Shown: one piece after another, positions 8,161-17,322 of the stretch
Layout: the number at the start of each line of letters is the position of its first letter
Position numbering within the stretch: position 1 is the stretch's first letter
From: an uncultured Bacteroides sp.
GTDB taxonomy: Bacteria; Bacteroidota; Bacteroidia; Bacteroidales; Bacteroidaceae
Length of the DNA stretch: 64,000 nt
Reading direction: 5' to 3'
Assembly (NCBI GenBank): GCA_944322285.1
Contig: CALUOR010000001.1
Location: 85,549 to 149,548 of the forward strand
Translations under genes and position numbers: made by a program
Notes under the pieces: generated by a model
Told to the model about the DNA's origin: nothing
Seen by the model: the letters and a program-made list of their open reading frames with translations, nothing else
Databases searched by the model: none

Positions 8161-8168
8161 TATCTTTG
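8161..8168 (+). promoter_or_regulatory. -7 box of the VapBC-like pair
   Basis: TATCTTTG fits TAnnTTTG exactly. No good TTTG is seen 19-21 bp upstream. The predicted start of transcription is about 45 nt before the ATG at 8221, and an AGGAG sequence lies about 10 nt before that codon. Confidence 0.45.
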
Positions 8169-8220
8169 CGGAGTGAAACGGTAAAGACGGTAATTATTAA
8201 AAAGAAAGGAGAACAAAGTT

Positions 8221-8514
8221 ATGACGAATAATGAATTAGCACCGGGACAGCCCCACAATGGATGGTTACCCACCAACGACCCAGAAGAAAAGAAAAGAAG
8301 AAGTTACGCCCTCAGAGTGAAAATGCTGCACGGCCAGGCCGACAACGACCCGGAAATGCACATACTCTTAGACCCGAATCTGGAAGAAAAGGAGTTCAGA
8401 AGACTAGTCGAGAAATTCGTACTGGAAGGCAAGTTGAGAGTAAGCAAGACAGGCGAAGCCATGATAAAATACAAAGGCAGCCTGATAGTAAACGACCCCG
8501 CATTCCTTGTATAA
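8221..8514 (+). CDS. small protein, probable antitoxin partner of a PIN-domain toxin
   Basis: A 97-residue hydrophilic protein of a family I do not recognise. It has a Pro/Asn-rich N-terminus, a basic stretch EEKKRRSYALRVKML (about residues 22-36), and a C-terminal half that looks like a small winged or beta unit (FVLEGKLRVSKTGEAMIKYKGSLIV). The gene stops 5 bp before the start of a PIN-domain gene, the arrangement of type II toxin-antitoxin operons. Role as antitoxin is inferred from this position only. It does not show an obvious AbrB, RHH or Phd signature. Confidence 0.6.
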   Translation: MTNNELAPGQPHNGWLPTNDPEEKKRRSYALRVKMLHGQADNDPEMHILLDPNLEEKEFRRLVEKFVLEGKLRVSKTGEAMIKYKGSLIVNDPAFLV

Positions 8515-8519
8515 GTGCC

Positions 8520-8945
8520 ATGGAAAGATACCTGATAGATACCAATATCTTTGTATTCATGGTCACCGATCCTGACTATCTGTGCCCCGATGTATACAAC
8601 AAGCTCTACGAATACGACTCGTTGCTCTACATGAGCATCGAGTCCGTCCGCGAGCTTATCGTCGCCTACCGCAACAAAGGTTTACTGACCAAACGCTGGA
8701 AGACCGAGACGGACATGGTGAACGCCATTGAAGACGAGTTCAACATCCGCATCCTGCCCCTGAAGAAGGAGCACATGCTGACCTACGCCCACCTGACACT
8801 GAACGAGGCGCAGGGCCACAAGGACCCGTCGGACCACGTCATCATCGCCCACGCCATAACCGAACACCTGACCCTCATATCGAGCGACCGCCGCTTCGGC
8901 TTCTACCGCAGCCAGGGCCTCGATCTGTTAGAAAACGAACGATAA
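8520..8945 (+). CDS. PIN-domain ribonuclease, VapC-like toxin
   Basis: The start ATG at 8520 lies 5 bp after the preceding stop and gives 141 residues. The PIN-fold acidic residues are recognisable: Asp7 in YLIDTNIF near the N-terminus, Glu in the SIESVRELIV helix, and the pair in KDPSDHVIIAHAI followed by ISSDRRF (family D-E-D-D pattern). PIN toxins cut structured RNA such as tRNA using Mg2+. The neighbouring gene upstream is the likely antitoxin. PIN proteins also occur outside toxin systems, so the toxin role rests on the pairing. Confidence 0.8.
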   Translation: MERYLIDTNIFVFMVTDPDYLCPDVYNKLYEYDSLLYMSIESVRELIVAYRNKGLLTKRWKTETDMVNAIEDEFNIRILPLKKEHMLTYAHLTLNEAQGHKDPSDHVIIAHAITEHLTLISSDRRFGFYRSQGLDLLENER

Positions 8946-9049
8946 TTCTTTCCCCCTCTTGTTTCGCGTTCCAAGATGCCGGCGGGCACCGAAAAAGAAA
9001 ATAGTAAAGGAACGAACCGATAACACTAAAAACAAAGGAAAGAATAGCA

Positions 9050-12000
9050 ATGAAAACCCTCTTTCGCCTATTTACCAGCCTTGCGCTATGCGCCCTGTGC
9101 CTGACAGCCTGCCAGGACGACGAATTCATGTCGATGCCCCTGCCCTCCGCACCCCCCTCGACATCCGACACCCGCGCCGTGAACGCCACGTCGTCGCTGG
9201 TGCAGAACACGAATGGGGAGTGGGTGGCTACGCGACGGGTGCCGCTGGTGGGGCAAGGACGGGTAATTGACGACATCAACAACGGCCTCATTGAAGTCAT
9301 ATCCACCGAAGGAAGCGGCGAGAGCAACATCGAGAACATGGTAGACCTCGACCTAACCAACACGGCAACCTTTGGCCAGAATGTACTGGATGCCGACGTC
9401 GTACTCAACGAAATCATCTCCGTGCGCGACCTCAACCACATCTATGCCGGCGGGCAGATCGTGGGCTTCACCTACCGAATGAACAACCCCGGCCTGATAA
9501 ATGCGGACGTACTGAGTGGCTTCTGGATAAAAACCTGCCTTGGTGAACAAAAACAACAAGAAATTACTGGTGCCAACAACGACGGTAGCCTGCTGAACCT
9601 TAACTTGCTGAGCACACTAAACACAGACAACATACAAAGTCTAAGCTTCAAAACAGACAAACCGTTCGACAAGATGGTCATCGGCACATATGGCATAGAC
9701 GGCAATGTGCTCAACGTTGTCGGAAGCTTGGAAATCTACTACGCCTTCGTGGGCGAAGACCCTATAATACCCGTCTACACCGGCTGTCCGGAGTTCCCAA
9801 ACGCCAAAATCAATGAAGAAAAGAGCCAATACTTCCTATATCTTGATGAAAGGCTAATGGATTCTGACATCACCGGCAACTATATAGAAACCGGTGGATT
9901 CATCGATCAGGTGCTTCCCGGAGGTATTATTGGCGACATCCTCGGCGGGGTGAGCGGACTGCTGGAGGACTTGATAGAGGCACTGTTCAACAGCCCTGCC
10001 CAGATATGCGTAGACCTGGGCAAAGAAGTACCCGCCGGCACGGAGATAGGCTTCAACATGAGCCAGTTCAAGGTACTCAGTGCCGACGTGCTCAGCGGCA
10101 TTAAGTTCGTCACCTACGATGCGAATGGCATAAAGGTGGAAGAGTTTACCGCCGAAAGCAGTGGTTTATTGGGTGCTTCCGTATTGGAAGGTGGCCGAAG
10201 TTCTATCGCCATCACTACAAATAGTCCCTGCCAACAGGTGCAGCTGGTCTTCACGGGCATCAACCTCGAAGTGCTGGGCGAAACGCGCATCTACCACCTC
10301 TACGTTCGCGAAGCCGCCGAGCCCGATCTTTCATCTTACTTCTCCGTGAGCAATGTCACCATCAGCGGCAACTCCTACCACCTGCCCCAACCTGCTGAAG
10401 GCAGAGTGGAATGGACATTCACCGGTGGTCCCGCAGGAAGTGCAGCTAAGCTGGACGAAAATAACACGAAGATATATGACATGACCGTGGACGGTGACTA
10501 TCGTCTGAACGGCGTCTACACCTACACGGACGGCAACGGCGAGTCGCACACCGAAAACATCAGCTTCATCATCACCCGCGAGACGCCTACCACAGGCGGC
10601 GAAAACTGCAACCAGCTGATAGGCGGGAAGTTCGAGGCAACGGCCTCCGTACCTGAGGGCGGCGGAGCACTGATAACCACCGGCAATGTAAAAAACATAG
10701 AAGCCCTCATCACTCCAGAAGCTACCGACTACGCCGTGTATAACAACATTGGCTCCATTGCCATTGGGCAAAACTATGGCATTGCCCGGGTAGAGTTAGG
10801 CGAAGGCCAGACAATCAATAAAGAAGGACAACCTACCCGCGTAGGATTCACCATGCAGACGCAAGGTCAGTTCTTGCACGTCTCTGCGCTCAACTTTTTC
10901 CGCATCAAACTGTACAAGGGCGAAGAAGTTGTGGATGAAAGCGTAGCGGACGAGAACAGCACCGTTGCCGCCGACCTCATCGGCAGCCAGGGCAACAAGA
11001 TGCGTATGAGCATCGTTACCGAGAAAGAGTTTGATGCCATCGAGTTATGGATATCAGGTGTGGCCGACTTGAGCCTGGGCAACGAATACCGCCTCTACAA
11101 CGCTTTCTACGAGGATGCCAGCGAGGGCAGCGGCTGCGAGAACTACGATGCCTCGGAGGCTTGTATTGAGTTGCTGACGGCCGGACAAGGAGCTGAAATC
11201 AACTACGCCTATACTCAAATAGGCGGCGCAGCCCAAGTAGGCGGTACGCTCAACGACCTGAGCAACATCATTGATGACGACAAAACAACCTATGCCACAC
11301 TGACAAGCACCACCGTTTTGGGCAATACAACCGTAGCCGTGAAATTCCCCACGATGCCGGGAGGCACGCAAGCAGGCTTCATCGTCACTGATCCCGACTA
11401 TGTGGCTGGCGTGGAAGTGCTGGAAGAAATCAAGTTGGAAGCCTTTATGGATGGAGTTTCTGTAGGAAATAGCGGTGAAACAAGCGAAGGCGGACTGGCG
11501 GACGTTAGCTTAATAGGATATAGCGGACGGAAATATATAGAAGTAACACCGAATTGGGAGTTCAACGAGCTTCGTATTACGTTTGCAGGCGTAGCGGATG
11601 TACTGAACTTTATCTACATCGATGGTGTCTACGTGCGCCGCGACAGCGACAACGACGGAATCCCCGACTGTGCAGAAGACGATGAAAACCAAACACCGGA
11701 GACTCCTCCTTTTCTAATTGAAGGATTCGAGGCCGAAACGGAACATGCGTGCAGCACAAACATCCGCATGAATATTACTGTGAATGAAAATGTAGACCTC
11801 ACGCCTTATATAGGACAAGAATTTACTTTGATATGTACGAATGACGCTACCGGTGAAGTTATAACGAAATATCTGACGCTGGACGAAAACCATGGTTTCA
11901 CCTTGACAGATATGGAACCAGGCGACTATCGCATTGCCTTGCTGAGAAATGGTGTCAGCATGTGGACTAACGCTCATGCCGTTCTCCACCCCCTGCAAAC

Positions 12001-13450
12001 CACCTGGAAGCAGTCCCCCGCCAACACCGATTGGAACAACTGGAACAACTGGACCGAAGGCGCCCCCTGGACCTGCACCAACGTCATCATCCCCGGTAAC
12101 TGCACGGACTACCCCGTACTGAAGGCGGACGCGGACAACTACTGCGCCAACCTGCACATCAGCGCCGGCGGCGAGATAGTGAACACGCAGTACTTCACCA
12201 ACTATGACTACGCCTGGGTGGAACTCTCAATGCAGCCTAACACGTACTACATGCTGTCCGCCCCGCTGAAGGATATGGTGACGGGCGACATGTTCGTACC
12301 CGAAAGCTGGAATTTTGGCAATAGCGCAAAGGACTATTTCACTGCCCTCACCTCCATAACCGCCCCGGAGAGCCGCTTCACGCCCCGCGTCTACCAACGT
12401 TTCTGGGCACGGGAAGTGCCGGGCAAAATCATCAGCGACGGCACGCTGGCCAGTGAGGTCATCGTCAGCCAGACGGACTGGACGGCACCCTTCAACGCCG
12501 TGGCCGAAGCCTACGACAAGGGCATGGGCTTCTCCGCCAGCATCACCGGGGCTGCCACCTTCCGTTTCCCCAAGGAGCACCGCGAGTACACCTACTTTGA
12601 CGGTGCGGGCAACAGCACGGGACAGACCGAAGGCGTGGCACGCAACACGCAGAACGTGGGCCGCTTCTGGACAGACAACTGGACAAGCGGCGACAGCTTC
12701 ACCGTCACCGCCACCAACCTGGAAGCGGGCGAGACCTTCGTAGTGGGCAATCCTTTCATGGCGCACATCAACATCCGGCAGTTCCTGAAAACGAACCCGA
12801 ATATCACCGCAGTGAAACTATACGACGGCAACAGCATCGTCACCATCACGAACGAAGAGGCCACCGAGACGGGCTACACCCACATCGAACCGATGCAGTC
12901 GTTCTACGTCACGACTAAGGCAGCAAGCAAGGAACTGGGTGTGACCTTCAACGCCGCGATGCAGGAGGCCAAGCCGGGCTACCAGGTGATGAACGCCCCG
13001 GCGGTACAGACCCGTGCCGAGACCCGCGGCCTGACAGACAACGACAACCGCAACACCCTGCGCCTGATCGCCACCTGCGACAGCCGCAACACATCGTGCC
13101 TCGTACGCCTCAGCCCCTCGGCCGACGACGCTTACCGCACGGGTGAGGACAGCCGCCTGCTTATCGACACCCAGGCAGAGCCGACAGTGGCCGTGTTCAC
13201 CGTAGCCGACGGCAAAGCATTGGACATACAGCAACGCCGCAGCGACACGGACATCCCCGTAGGCTTGCGGATGAAACGCCGGGGCCGCGTCACCCTCACC
13301 CTCTCCCACCGGGCGGGCGATGACTGGACGGGCTGGACGCTGGTAGACCGACAGACGGGACGCCGTTACCCCTTGACCGATGGCTATACATACATCGACC
13401 TCGGTACCACGGGCACCACCACGAACCGCCTGTATCTGACGAAAGAATGA
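9050..13450 (+). CDS. large surface lipoprotein with four divergent beta-domain repeats
   Basis: A 1466-residue protein with a lipoprotein signal (ALCLTAC, Cys21) and a DTRA motif shortly after it. Four related units can be aligned by eye, near residues 110-235, 330-430, 600-705 and 775-875. Each has a hydrophobic strand, an acidic loop, a D-LLG-like strand and a closing I/L-x-x-L/F-Y-x-A/Y-hy-V strand. The fourth ends in DSDNDGIPDCAEDDEN, a thrombospondin type 3-like calcium loop. The C-terminal third (from about 970) is a different, Trp- and Gly-rich beta region. No enzyme motif was found. I infer a cell-surface adhesin or structural protein. Family name not recognised. Confidence 0.75.
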   Translation: MKTLFRLFTSLALCALCLTACQDDEFMSMPLPSAPPSTSDTRAVNATSSLVQNTNGEWVATRRVPLVGQGRVIDDINNGLIEVISTEGSGESNIENMVDLDLTNTATFGQNVLDADVVLNEIISVRDLNHIYAGGQIVGFTYRMNNPGLINADVLSGFWIKTCLGEQKQQEITGANNDGSLLNLNLLSTLNTDNIQSLSFKTDKPFDKMVIGTYGIDGNVLNVVGSLEIYYAFVGEDPIIPVYTGCPEFPNAKINEEKSQYFLYLDERLMDSDITGNYIETGGFIDQVLPGGIIGDILGGVSGLLEDLIEALFNSPAQICVDLGKEVPAGTEIGFNMSQFKVLSADVLSGIKFVTYDANGIKVEEFTAESSGLLGASVLEGGRSSIAITTNSPCQQVQLVFTGINLEVLGETRIYHLYVREAAEPDLSSYFSVSNVTISGNSYHLPQPAEGRVEWTFTGGPAGSAAKLDENNTKIYDMTVDGDYRLNGVYTYTDGNGESHTENISFIITRETPTTGGENCNQLIGGKFEATASVPEGGGALITTGNVKNIEALITPEATDYAVYNNIGSIAIGQNYGIARVELGEGQTINKEGQPTRVGFTMQTQGQFLHVSALNFFRIKLYKGEEVVDESVADENSTVAADLIGSQGNKMRMSIVTEKEFDAIELWISGVADLSLGNEYRLYNAFYEDASEGSGCENYDASEACIELLTAGQGAEINYAYTQIGGAAQVGGTLNDLSNIIDDDKTTYATLTSTTVLGNTTVAVKFPTMPGGTQAGFIVTDPDYVAGVEVLEEIKLEAFMDGVSVGNSGETSEGGLADVSLIGYSGRKYIEVTPNWEFNELRITFAGVADVLNFIYIDGVYVRRDSDNDGIPDCAEDDENQTPETPPFLIEGFEAETEHACSTNIRMNITVNENVDLTPYIGQEFTLICTNDATGEVITKYLTLDENHGFTLTDMEPGDYRIALLRNGVSMWTNAHAVLHPLQTTWKQSPANTDWNNWNNWTEGAPWTCTNVIIPGNCTDYPVLKADADNYCANLHISAGGEIVNTQYFTNYDYAWVELSMQPNTYYMLSAPLKDMVTGDMFVPESWNFGNSAKDYFTALTSITAPESRFTPRVYQRFWAREVPGKIISDGTLASEVIVSQTDWTAPFNAVAEAYDKGMGFSASITGAATFRFPKEHREYTYFDGAGNSTGQTEGVARNTQNVGRFWTDNWTSGDSFTVTATNLEAGETFVVGNPFMAHINIRQFLKTNPNITAVKLYDGNSIVTITNEEATETGYTHIEPMQSFYVTTKAASKELGVTFNAAMQEAKPGYQVMNAPAVQTRAETRGLTDNDNRNTLRLIATCDSRNTSCLVRLSPSADDAYRTGEDSRLLIDTQAEPTVAVFTVADGKALDIQQRRSDTDIPVGLRMKRRGRVTLTLSHRAGDDWTGWTLVDRQTGRRYPLTDGYTYIDLGTTGTTTNRLYLTKE

Positions 13451-13476
13451 AAGGAAGTAATGATATTGTAAAGAGA

Positions 13477-13631
13477 AATGGGAATTTAGCTATTAAATGA
13501 AGAATGATGAATTAAGAATGAAGAATGACCATGCGGCGTGATTGTGCGCACTGACAGCGCAGCCTAAATTCTTCATTCATCATTCTTAATTCTTCATTAA
13601 AGCGCGCTTGCGCGCGCTAAATTATTATTTA
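13477..13631. repeat. composite palindromic intergenic element 2 (7-bp arm repeats, shared core)
   Basis: Left end AATGGGAATTTA (13477-13488); left arm of GAAGAAT/GATGAAT/TAAGAAT units to about 13527; core 13528-13566 beginning ACCATGCGGCGTGATT; inverted right arm 13566-13600; GC mini-hairpin AGCGCGCTTGCGCGCGCT; right end TAAATTATTATTTA. It fills almost the whole gap between two surface-protein genes and ends 4 bp before the next start codon. Confidence 0.85.
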
Positions 13632-13634
13632 AAT

Positions 13635-14804
13635 ATGAAGAAGAAACTGATATATCCACTGACCTGCCTCGCCCTGCTGACGGGCTGCACCGACAACGAA
13701 GCCCCTCACGGCATCCCCGCCGATGAGCGGCCCTCTATCGTGCTCAACCTAAGCAACGAGGCCAAGACCGCTGATGGCAGCACCGCCAACATCACCTATC
13801 CCGAACTGGGCGAAGATGGCACCATCATCGGCACCCAACATGCCCAGACCGTCTACCTCTACATTTTCGAAGGAAGCGGCAACGGGGCGGAGTGTGTATC
13901 TTGGGAAGAAGTGCCGTGGGAAGAGCATTTTATGGAACTCCAAGACTCCCTACCCATCCATACCGCCCAGATGCGCTACAAGCTGCAATACGAAGGCTTC
14001 CAACCCAACACCACCTACACCCTCATGGGCGTGGGACTGAGCGACGGAGCCGAAACCGTATACGGCTTCCCTGACGCCCTACAGACGGGAACCTCCTTGG
14101 GCGAAGCCATTGCCTCCCTGGCCTCCGGACAGACCTGCGACGGCATCCGTGCCTCCGAAATCTACGTGGGCACCGTGGAGTACAAGACCAACCAATACGA
14201 CACCCGGATAGAGCTGTTCCGCCGCGTGGCAGGCGTCATGGGCTACTTCAAGAACGTGCCGAGCAATATAGACGGAAAACATGTAACCAACCTGCATATC
14301 TCCCTCTACACAGAGCAGAACACGAAGATGCCCTTGGTGGAACGAGAGCAGTCGCCCACCTTCCGAGACTTTATTGACAGTCCGACAACAGACGAGGACG
14401 GCAAAGTGCTGGTCAGCATACCTTTAGGTACAGATGACTTCGGCGCAACGAAAGTAGTATCCGGCGGATCCTATGTACTGCCCGCCGCTGCTCCTGCCGA
14501 CGCCAGTTTTTATACCCTGTGCATCGAAGCGGTAGATGTCGATGGCACCATCCTAAAGTTCTGGCGCGCCAAGCTGCCCGAAGGCGATGAACTGGACCAA
14601 GGCGAAACAGGCGGCGGCACGGGCATCATCGACACCGAGAGCGCCTTCCGCTTCCCCATCGTGGCGAACCATTTCTATGCCTTGGGTCGCCCCGCAGATG
14701 AGGACGGCGATGGTCCCATCGACCTGGAAGGCGCCGGACAGGACATCGTTATCACCATCGACCCCATGTGGCGCGAAGAAGTAGATTTGGATATTAAGGA
14801 ATGA
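13635..14804 (+). CDS. fimbria-like lipoprotein (FimB/Mfa2-type)
   Basis: I chose the ATG at 13635, which starts a perfect lipoprotein signal (MKKKLIYPLTCLALLTGC). An upstream TTG in the same frame lies inside the palindromic element. The 389-residue product has the layout of Bacteroidales fimbrial anchor or minor subunits: an N-terminal beta domain with VYLYIFEG, a central FRRVAGVMGYFKNVP strand, and a C-terminal ANHFYALG strand followed by DIVITIDPMW, a typical end of FimB/Mfa2-like domains. Unlike most neighbours it lacks the T-R-A/S/G motif. I infer an outer-membrane anchored fimbrial component; a major subunit cannot be assigned. Confidence 0.7.
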   Translation: MKKKLIYPLTCLALLTGCTDNEAPHGIPADERPSIVLNLSNEAKTADGSTANITYPELGEDGTIIGTQHAQTVYLYIFEGSGNGAECVSWEEVPWEEHFMELQDSLPIHTAQMRYKLQYEGFQPNTTYTLMGVGLSDGAETVYGFPDALQTGTSLGEAIASLASGQTCDGIRASEIYVGTVEYKTNQYDTRIELFRRVAGVMGYFKNVPSNIDGKHVTNLHISLYTEQNTKMPLVEREQSPTFRDFIDSPTTDEDGKVLVSIPLGTDDFGATKVVSGGSYVLPAAAPADASFYTLCIEAVDVDGTILKFWRAKLPEGDELDQGETGGGTGIIDTESAFRFPIVANHFYALGRPADEDGDGPIDLEGAGQDIVITIDPMWREEVDLDIKE

Positions 14805-15025
14805 AAAGGGGAATTTATTTTTAGGCACGGATTACACGGATTACATGGATTCTTTTAAAGGCTTGCCTTGTCACCCCGAGCGTAGTCGAGGGGTCTCACG
14901 TAGCACATACTCAGTATAACATGAGATGTCTCGACAAGCTCGACATGACAGACACCATTCGTTTAAGGAAATCTGTCTAATCCGTGTAATCCGTGCCTAA
15001 AAACAACCCGATAAATTATCATTTA
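14805..15025. repeat. composite palindromic intergenic element 3 (9-bp arm repeats)
   Basis: It begins directly after the TGA at 14802-14804 with AAAGGGGAATTTA and ends with TAAATTATCATTTA (15012-15025), 5 bp before the next ATG. The arms are GGCACGGATTACACGGATTA (tandem 9-bp ACGGATTAC units) at about 14823-14850, inverted at about 14973-15000. The interior is itself palindromic: TGTCACCCCGAGC-AGTCGAGG-TCTC near 14871-14896 faces GAGATGTCTCGAC-GCTCGACATGACA near 14923-14951. Confidence 0.85.
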
Positions 15026-15030
15026 AAGAT

Positions 15031-17310
15031 ATGAAGATAAAGACATTAACCCTACTGGCCATGACGGCCCTGCTCGCCGCCTCCTGCATCAAGGACGAGC
15101 CTAAATGCAGCACCTGCGACGAGAATCCCGACGGACGAGGCATCCTCCTCTCCTTCAACGACGGGACCGACACCCGCAGCACGCTACAGAGCAGCGAAGT
15201 GGACTACAAGGACGTGAAATACGTCTACCTCTATGTGTTCCAAGGAAAAGATAGTGATGCCACTTGCATCCTCTCCGAAGACGTGGACTGGAAAGGCGAC
15301 ATCTCGCAACAGCACTGGATCAGCACAGACCTTAACCCCGGCACCTACACCTTCCTGGCTGTGGGTGTGGACGACGAGGCCGGTGAAGTCTACGGCCTGA
15401 CAGACAAGTACACAGGCTCTTTGGGCGAATGCCTCGCCAAGCTGGCCCAGGGTAAAGTCAAGTCCGACATGGCCACCGCCCAAATCTTCGCCGGACAGAC
15501 TACGCAAACCGTAGACGTGGAAGATGACGTGGTAGAGGTAGGCGTTACGCTGACTCGCAAAGTGGCGGGGGTGCTGGCGTATCTGAGGAATATTCCCTGC
15601 AAAGTGGACTTTAACGGAGCAGAGGGAGAAAAAGCCAATGTAACCGGCATCCGTCTGGTATTGGCTCAACCGCAGAACACGCAGATGCCCATGTGGCCCA
15701 TCGCTACGGACGAAAATCCCGTTTACGGTCAAGAACCTATGAATGACACTGAGGAGAATAAGATTCTGTTCAGCTACAATTTGGCCGAAATCGGCTTCAC
15801 GCCCGATGAGGACGGACGTTACTTCGTGAAAGAAACACAGGAAGATAACATCTTGCCCAACACCCTACTCTACGGTGCCTACCTGCTGCCTATCTACATC
15901 ACAGAAGGTCAAACCTTGAAGCTGGAGCTGATAGGTAGCTATACAGACATAAACAATGAACACGATAATGAAGTAGTAAAGACCTACACCATCCAAAACC
16001 CGGACGGAGCATCTACCTTCTCCCTCGAAGAGAACAAGCTCTACAGCATCGGCAAGAAACTGTCCGATGGCTCCACAGACGGAGACAAGCCGGCGGATTT
16101 GAGCGGGAATATCCTGACCATATCCGTGGAAGATTGGTGCGACCACTACATTCCCAATGTGTTCCCCACCGTCACGGCGCCAGCCCGGGTAGTAGGCGAC
16201 TACAATCCGGAAAACTACATCTTCGATGCGCCGGGCACAACGATTACCGTCACGGTGTATCCGCCAACGGGAGAAAATGCCGCCGGTAGGAACTGGAATA
16301 TGTATATCGTATACGGTGACGGAGAGAACGAACCCAATCAGGGGCTGAACAAGGACGAAAAAGACTGGATACACATCGTGTCCAAGAATGCGGAAGGTGG
16401 TATTATAGGATACACCAACAAACTTACGTTCAGTGCCGGTAGCCTAGAGACAAAGGTAGACCTTGTACTGAACGACTTCGCCGTATGCCGCTCAAACCTC
16501 TTAAAAGAAACCCCAGGAAACTATCGATATACCCCAGAAGATATTGAAATGGCCAAGAACGATTACCGCACGGCTTATATTGTGGTAGAAACCGATGGCT
16601 ATTCCACCCCCTACCGCATGAAGATACGGCAGTATAACACCCTGTCCATCTACACCGGAAAAGAACAAGGAGACTACTGGAGAGGCGTAGCCCGCTTGGA
16701 CTATGGCTGCTATTTCGACAAAATGACGGGAGAAGCCGTGTGCGAAGCGTCACAATCTGAAAACGAAGCGGACTTGGGAAAGACACTGAACGTCTACGGA
16801 TATACCGGACATTATGAAACCATTTGGCACATCTTCGGTGATGTTACGGTAGAATACTTGGATGATATTCCTTGGGAAGGAGAAAGAAACACCGATGACG
16901 CCGAAGAGAATGACGAAGCGAGGTTCGACACCTCCCTCATGGGAAAAGTAAAGAAGGACATCATGTACTACGTTACCCAAGATGATAGTATAACAGTCCT
17001 ACCGGGAGACACGGAAGGACATAAATGGTTCTTGCCTGCCATACTGGAGATGACGGATTTCTGCAAATATTACCAAAAGAAAGATGTGGATGAGTCCGGA
17101 GCAACTTTCGGAGATATAGCCAACTTGGGATGGACCCTCTCCTACTGGACATCGACTCCTGTACAAGGTTATGCAAGCGTAAATACCAGCCGTCCCAACA
17201 ACAGCGAAAGCACCAATATCACCATCGTCAGCTATCGGGAAAAAACGGCCAGAAATGTTCAATTAGCCGCCCGTCCTTTCCGCAAGTTCTTAGATAAAGA
17301 CAAAAGATAA
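15031..17310 (+). CDS. fimbria-like lipoprotein with C-terminal tip-like domain
   Basis: 759 residues with a lipoprotein signal (LLAASC, Cys19) and a DTRS motif about 30 residues later. The first ~350 residues resemble the preceding gene's product: VKYVYLYVFQG, TRKVAGVLAYLRNIP and a closing NKLYSIGK strand with TISVEDW. A middle beta region follows. The end (about residues 655-755) has W-F-LPA-x-EM and YWTSTPVQG segments and closes with VQLAARPFRK, the pattern of DUF1566/FISUMP-like lectin folds at the tips of Bacteroidales fimbriae. It is followed 12 bp later by another gene of the same kind, so both are probably co-transcribed. Confidence 0.7.
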   Translation: MKIKTLTLLAMTALLAASCIKDEPKCSTCDENPDGRGILLSFNDGTDTRSTLQSSEVDYKDVKYVYLYVFQGKDSDATCILSEDVDWKGDISQQHWISTDLNPGTYTFLAVGVDDEAGEVYGLTDKYTGSLGECLAKLAQGKVKSDMATAQIFAGQTTQTVDVEDDVVEVGVTLTRKVAGVLAYLRNIPCKVDFNGAEGEKANVTGIRLVLAQPQNTQMPMWPIATDENPVYGQEPMNDTEENKILFSYNLAEIGFTPDEDGRYFVKETQEDNILPNTLLYGAYLLPIYITEGQTLKLELIGSYTDINNEHDNEVVKTYTIQNPDGASTFSLEENKLYSIGKKLSDGSTDGDKPADLSGNILTISVEDWCDHYIPNVFPTVTAPARVVGDYNPENYIFDAPGTTITVTVYPPTGENAAGRNWNMYIVYGDGENEPNQGLNKDEKDWIHIVSKNAEGGIIGYTNKLTFSAGSLETKVDLVLNDFAVCRSNLLKETPGNYRYTPEDIEMAKNDYRTAYIVVETDGYSTPYRMKIRQYNTLSIYTGKEQGDYWRGVARLDYGCYFDKMTGEAVCEASQSENEADLGKTLNVYGYTGHYETIWHIFGDVTVEYLDDIPWEGERNTDDAEENDEARFDTSLMGKVKKDIMYYVTQDDSITVLPGDTEGHKWFLPAILEMTDFCKYYQKKDVDESGATFGDIANLGWTLSYWTSTPVQGYASVNTSRPNNSESTNITIVSYREKTARNVQLAARPFRKFLDKDKR

Positions 17311-17322
17311 ACAAACAAAGCC

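Noticed and set aside
13608-13634. TTG start for the lipoprotein gene at 13635
   Set aside because: The extra nine residues come from the palindromic element and would precede a perfect lipoprotein signal.
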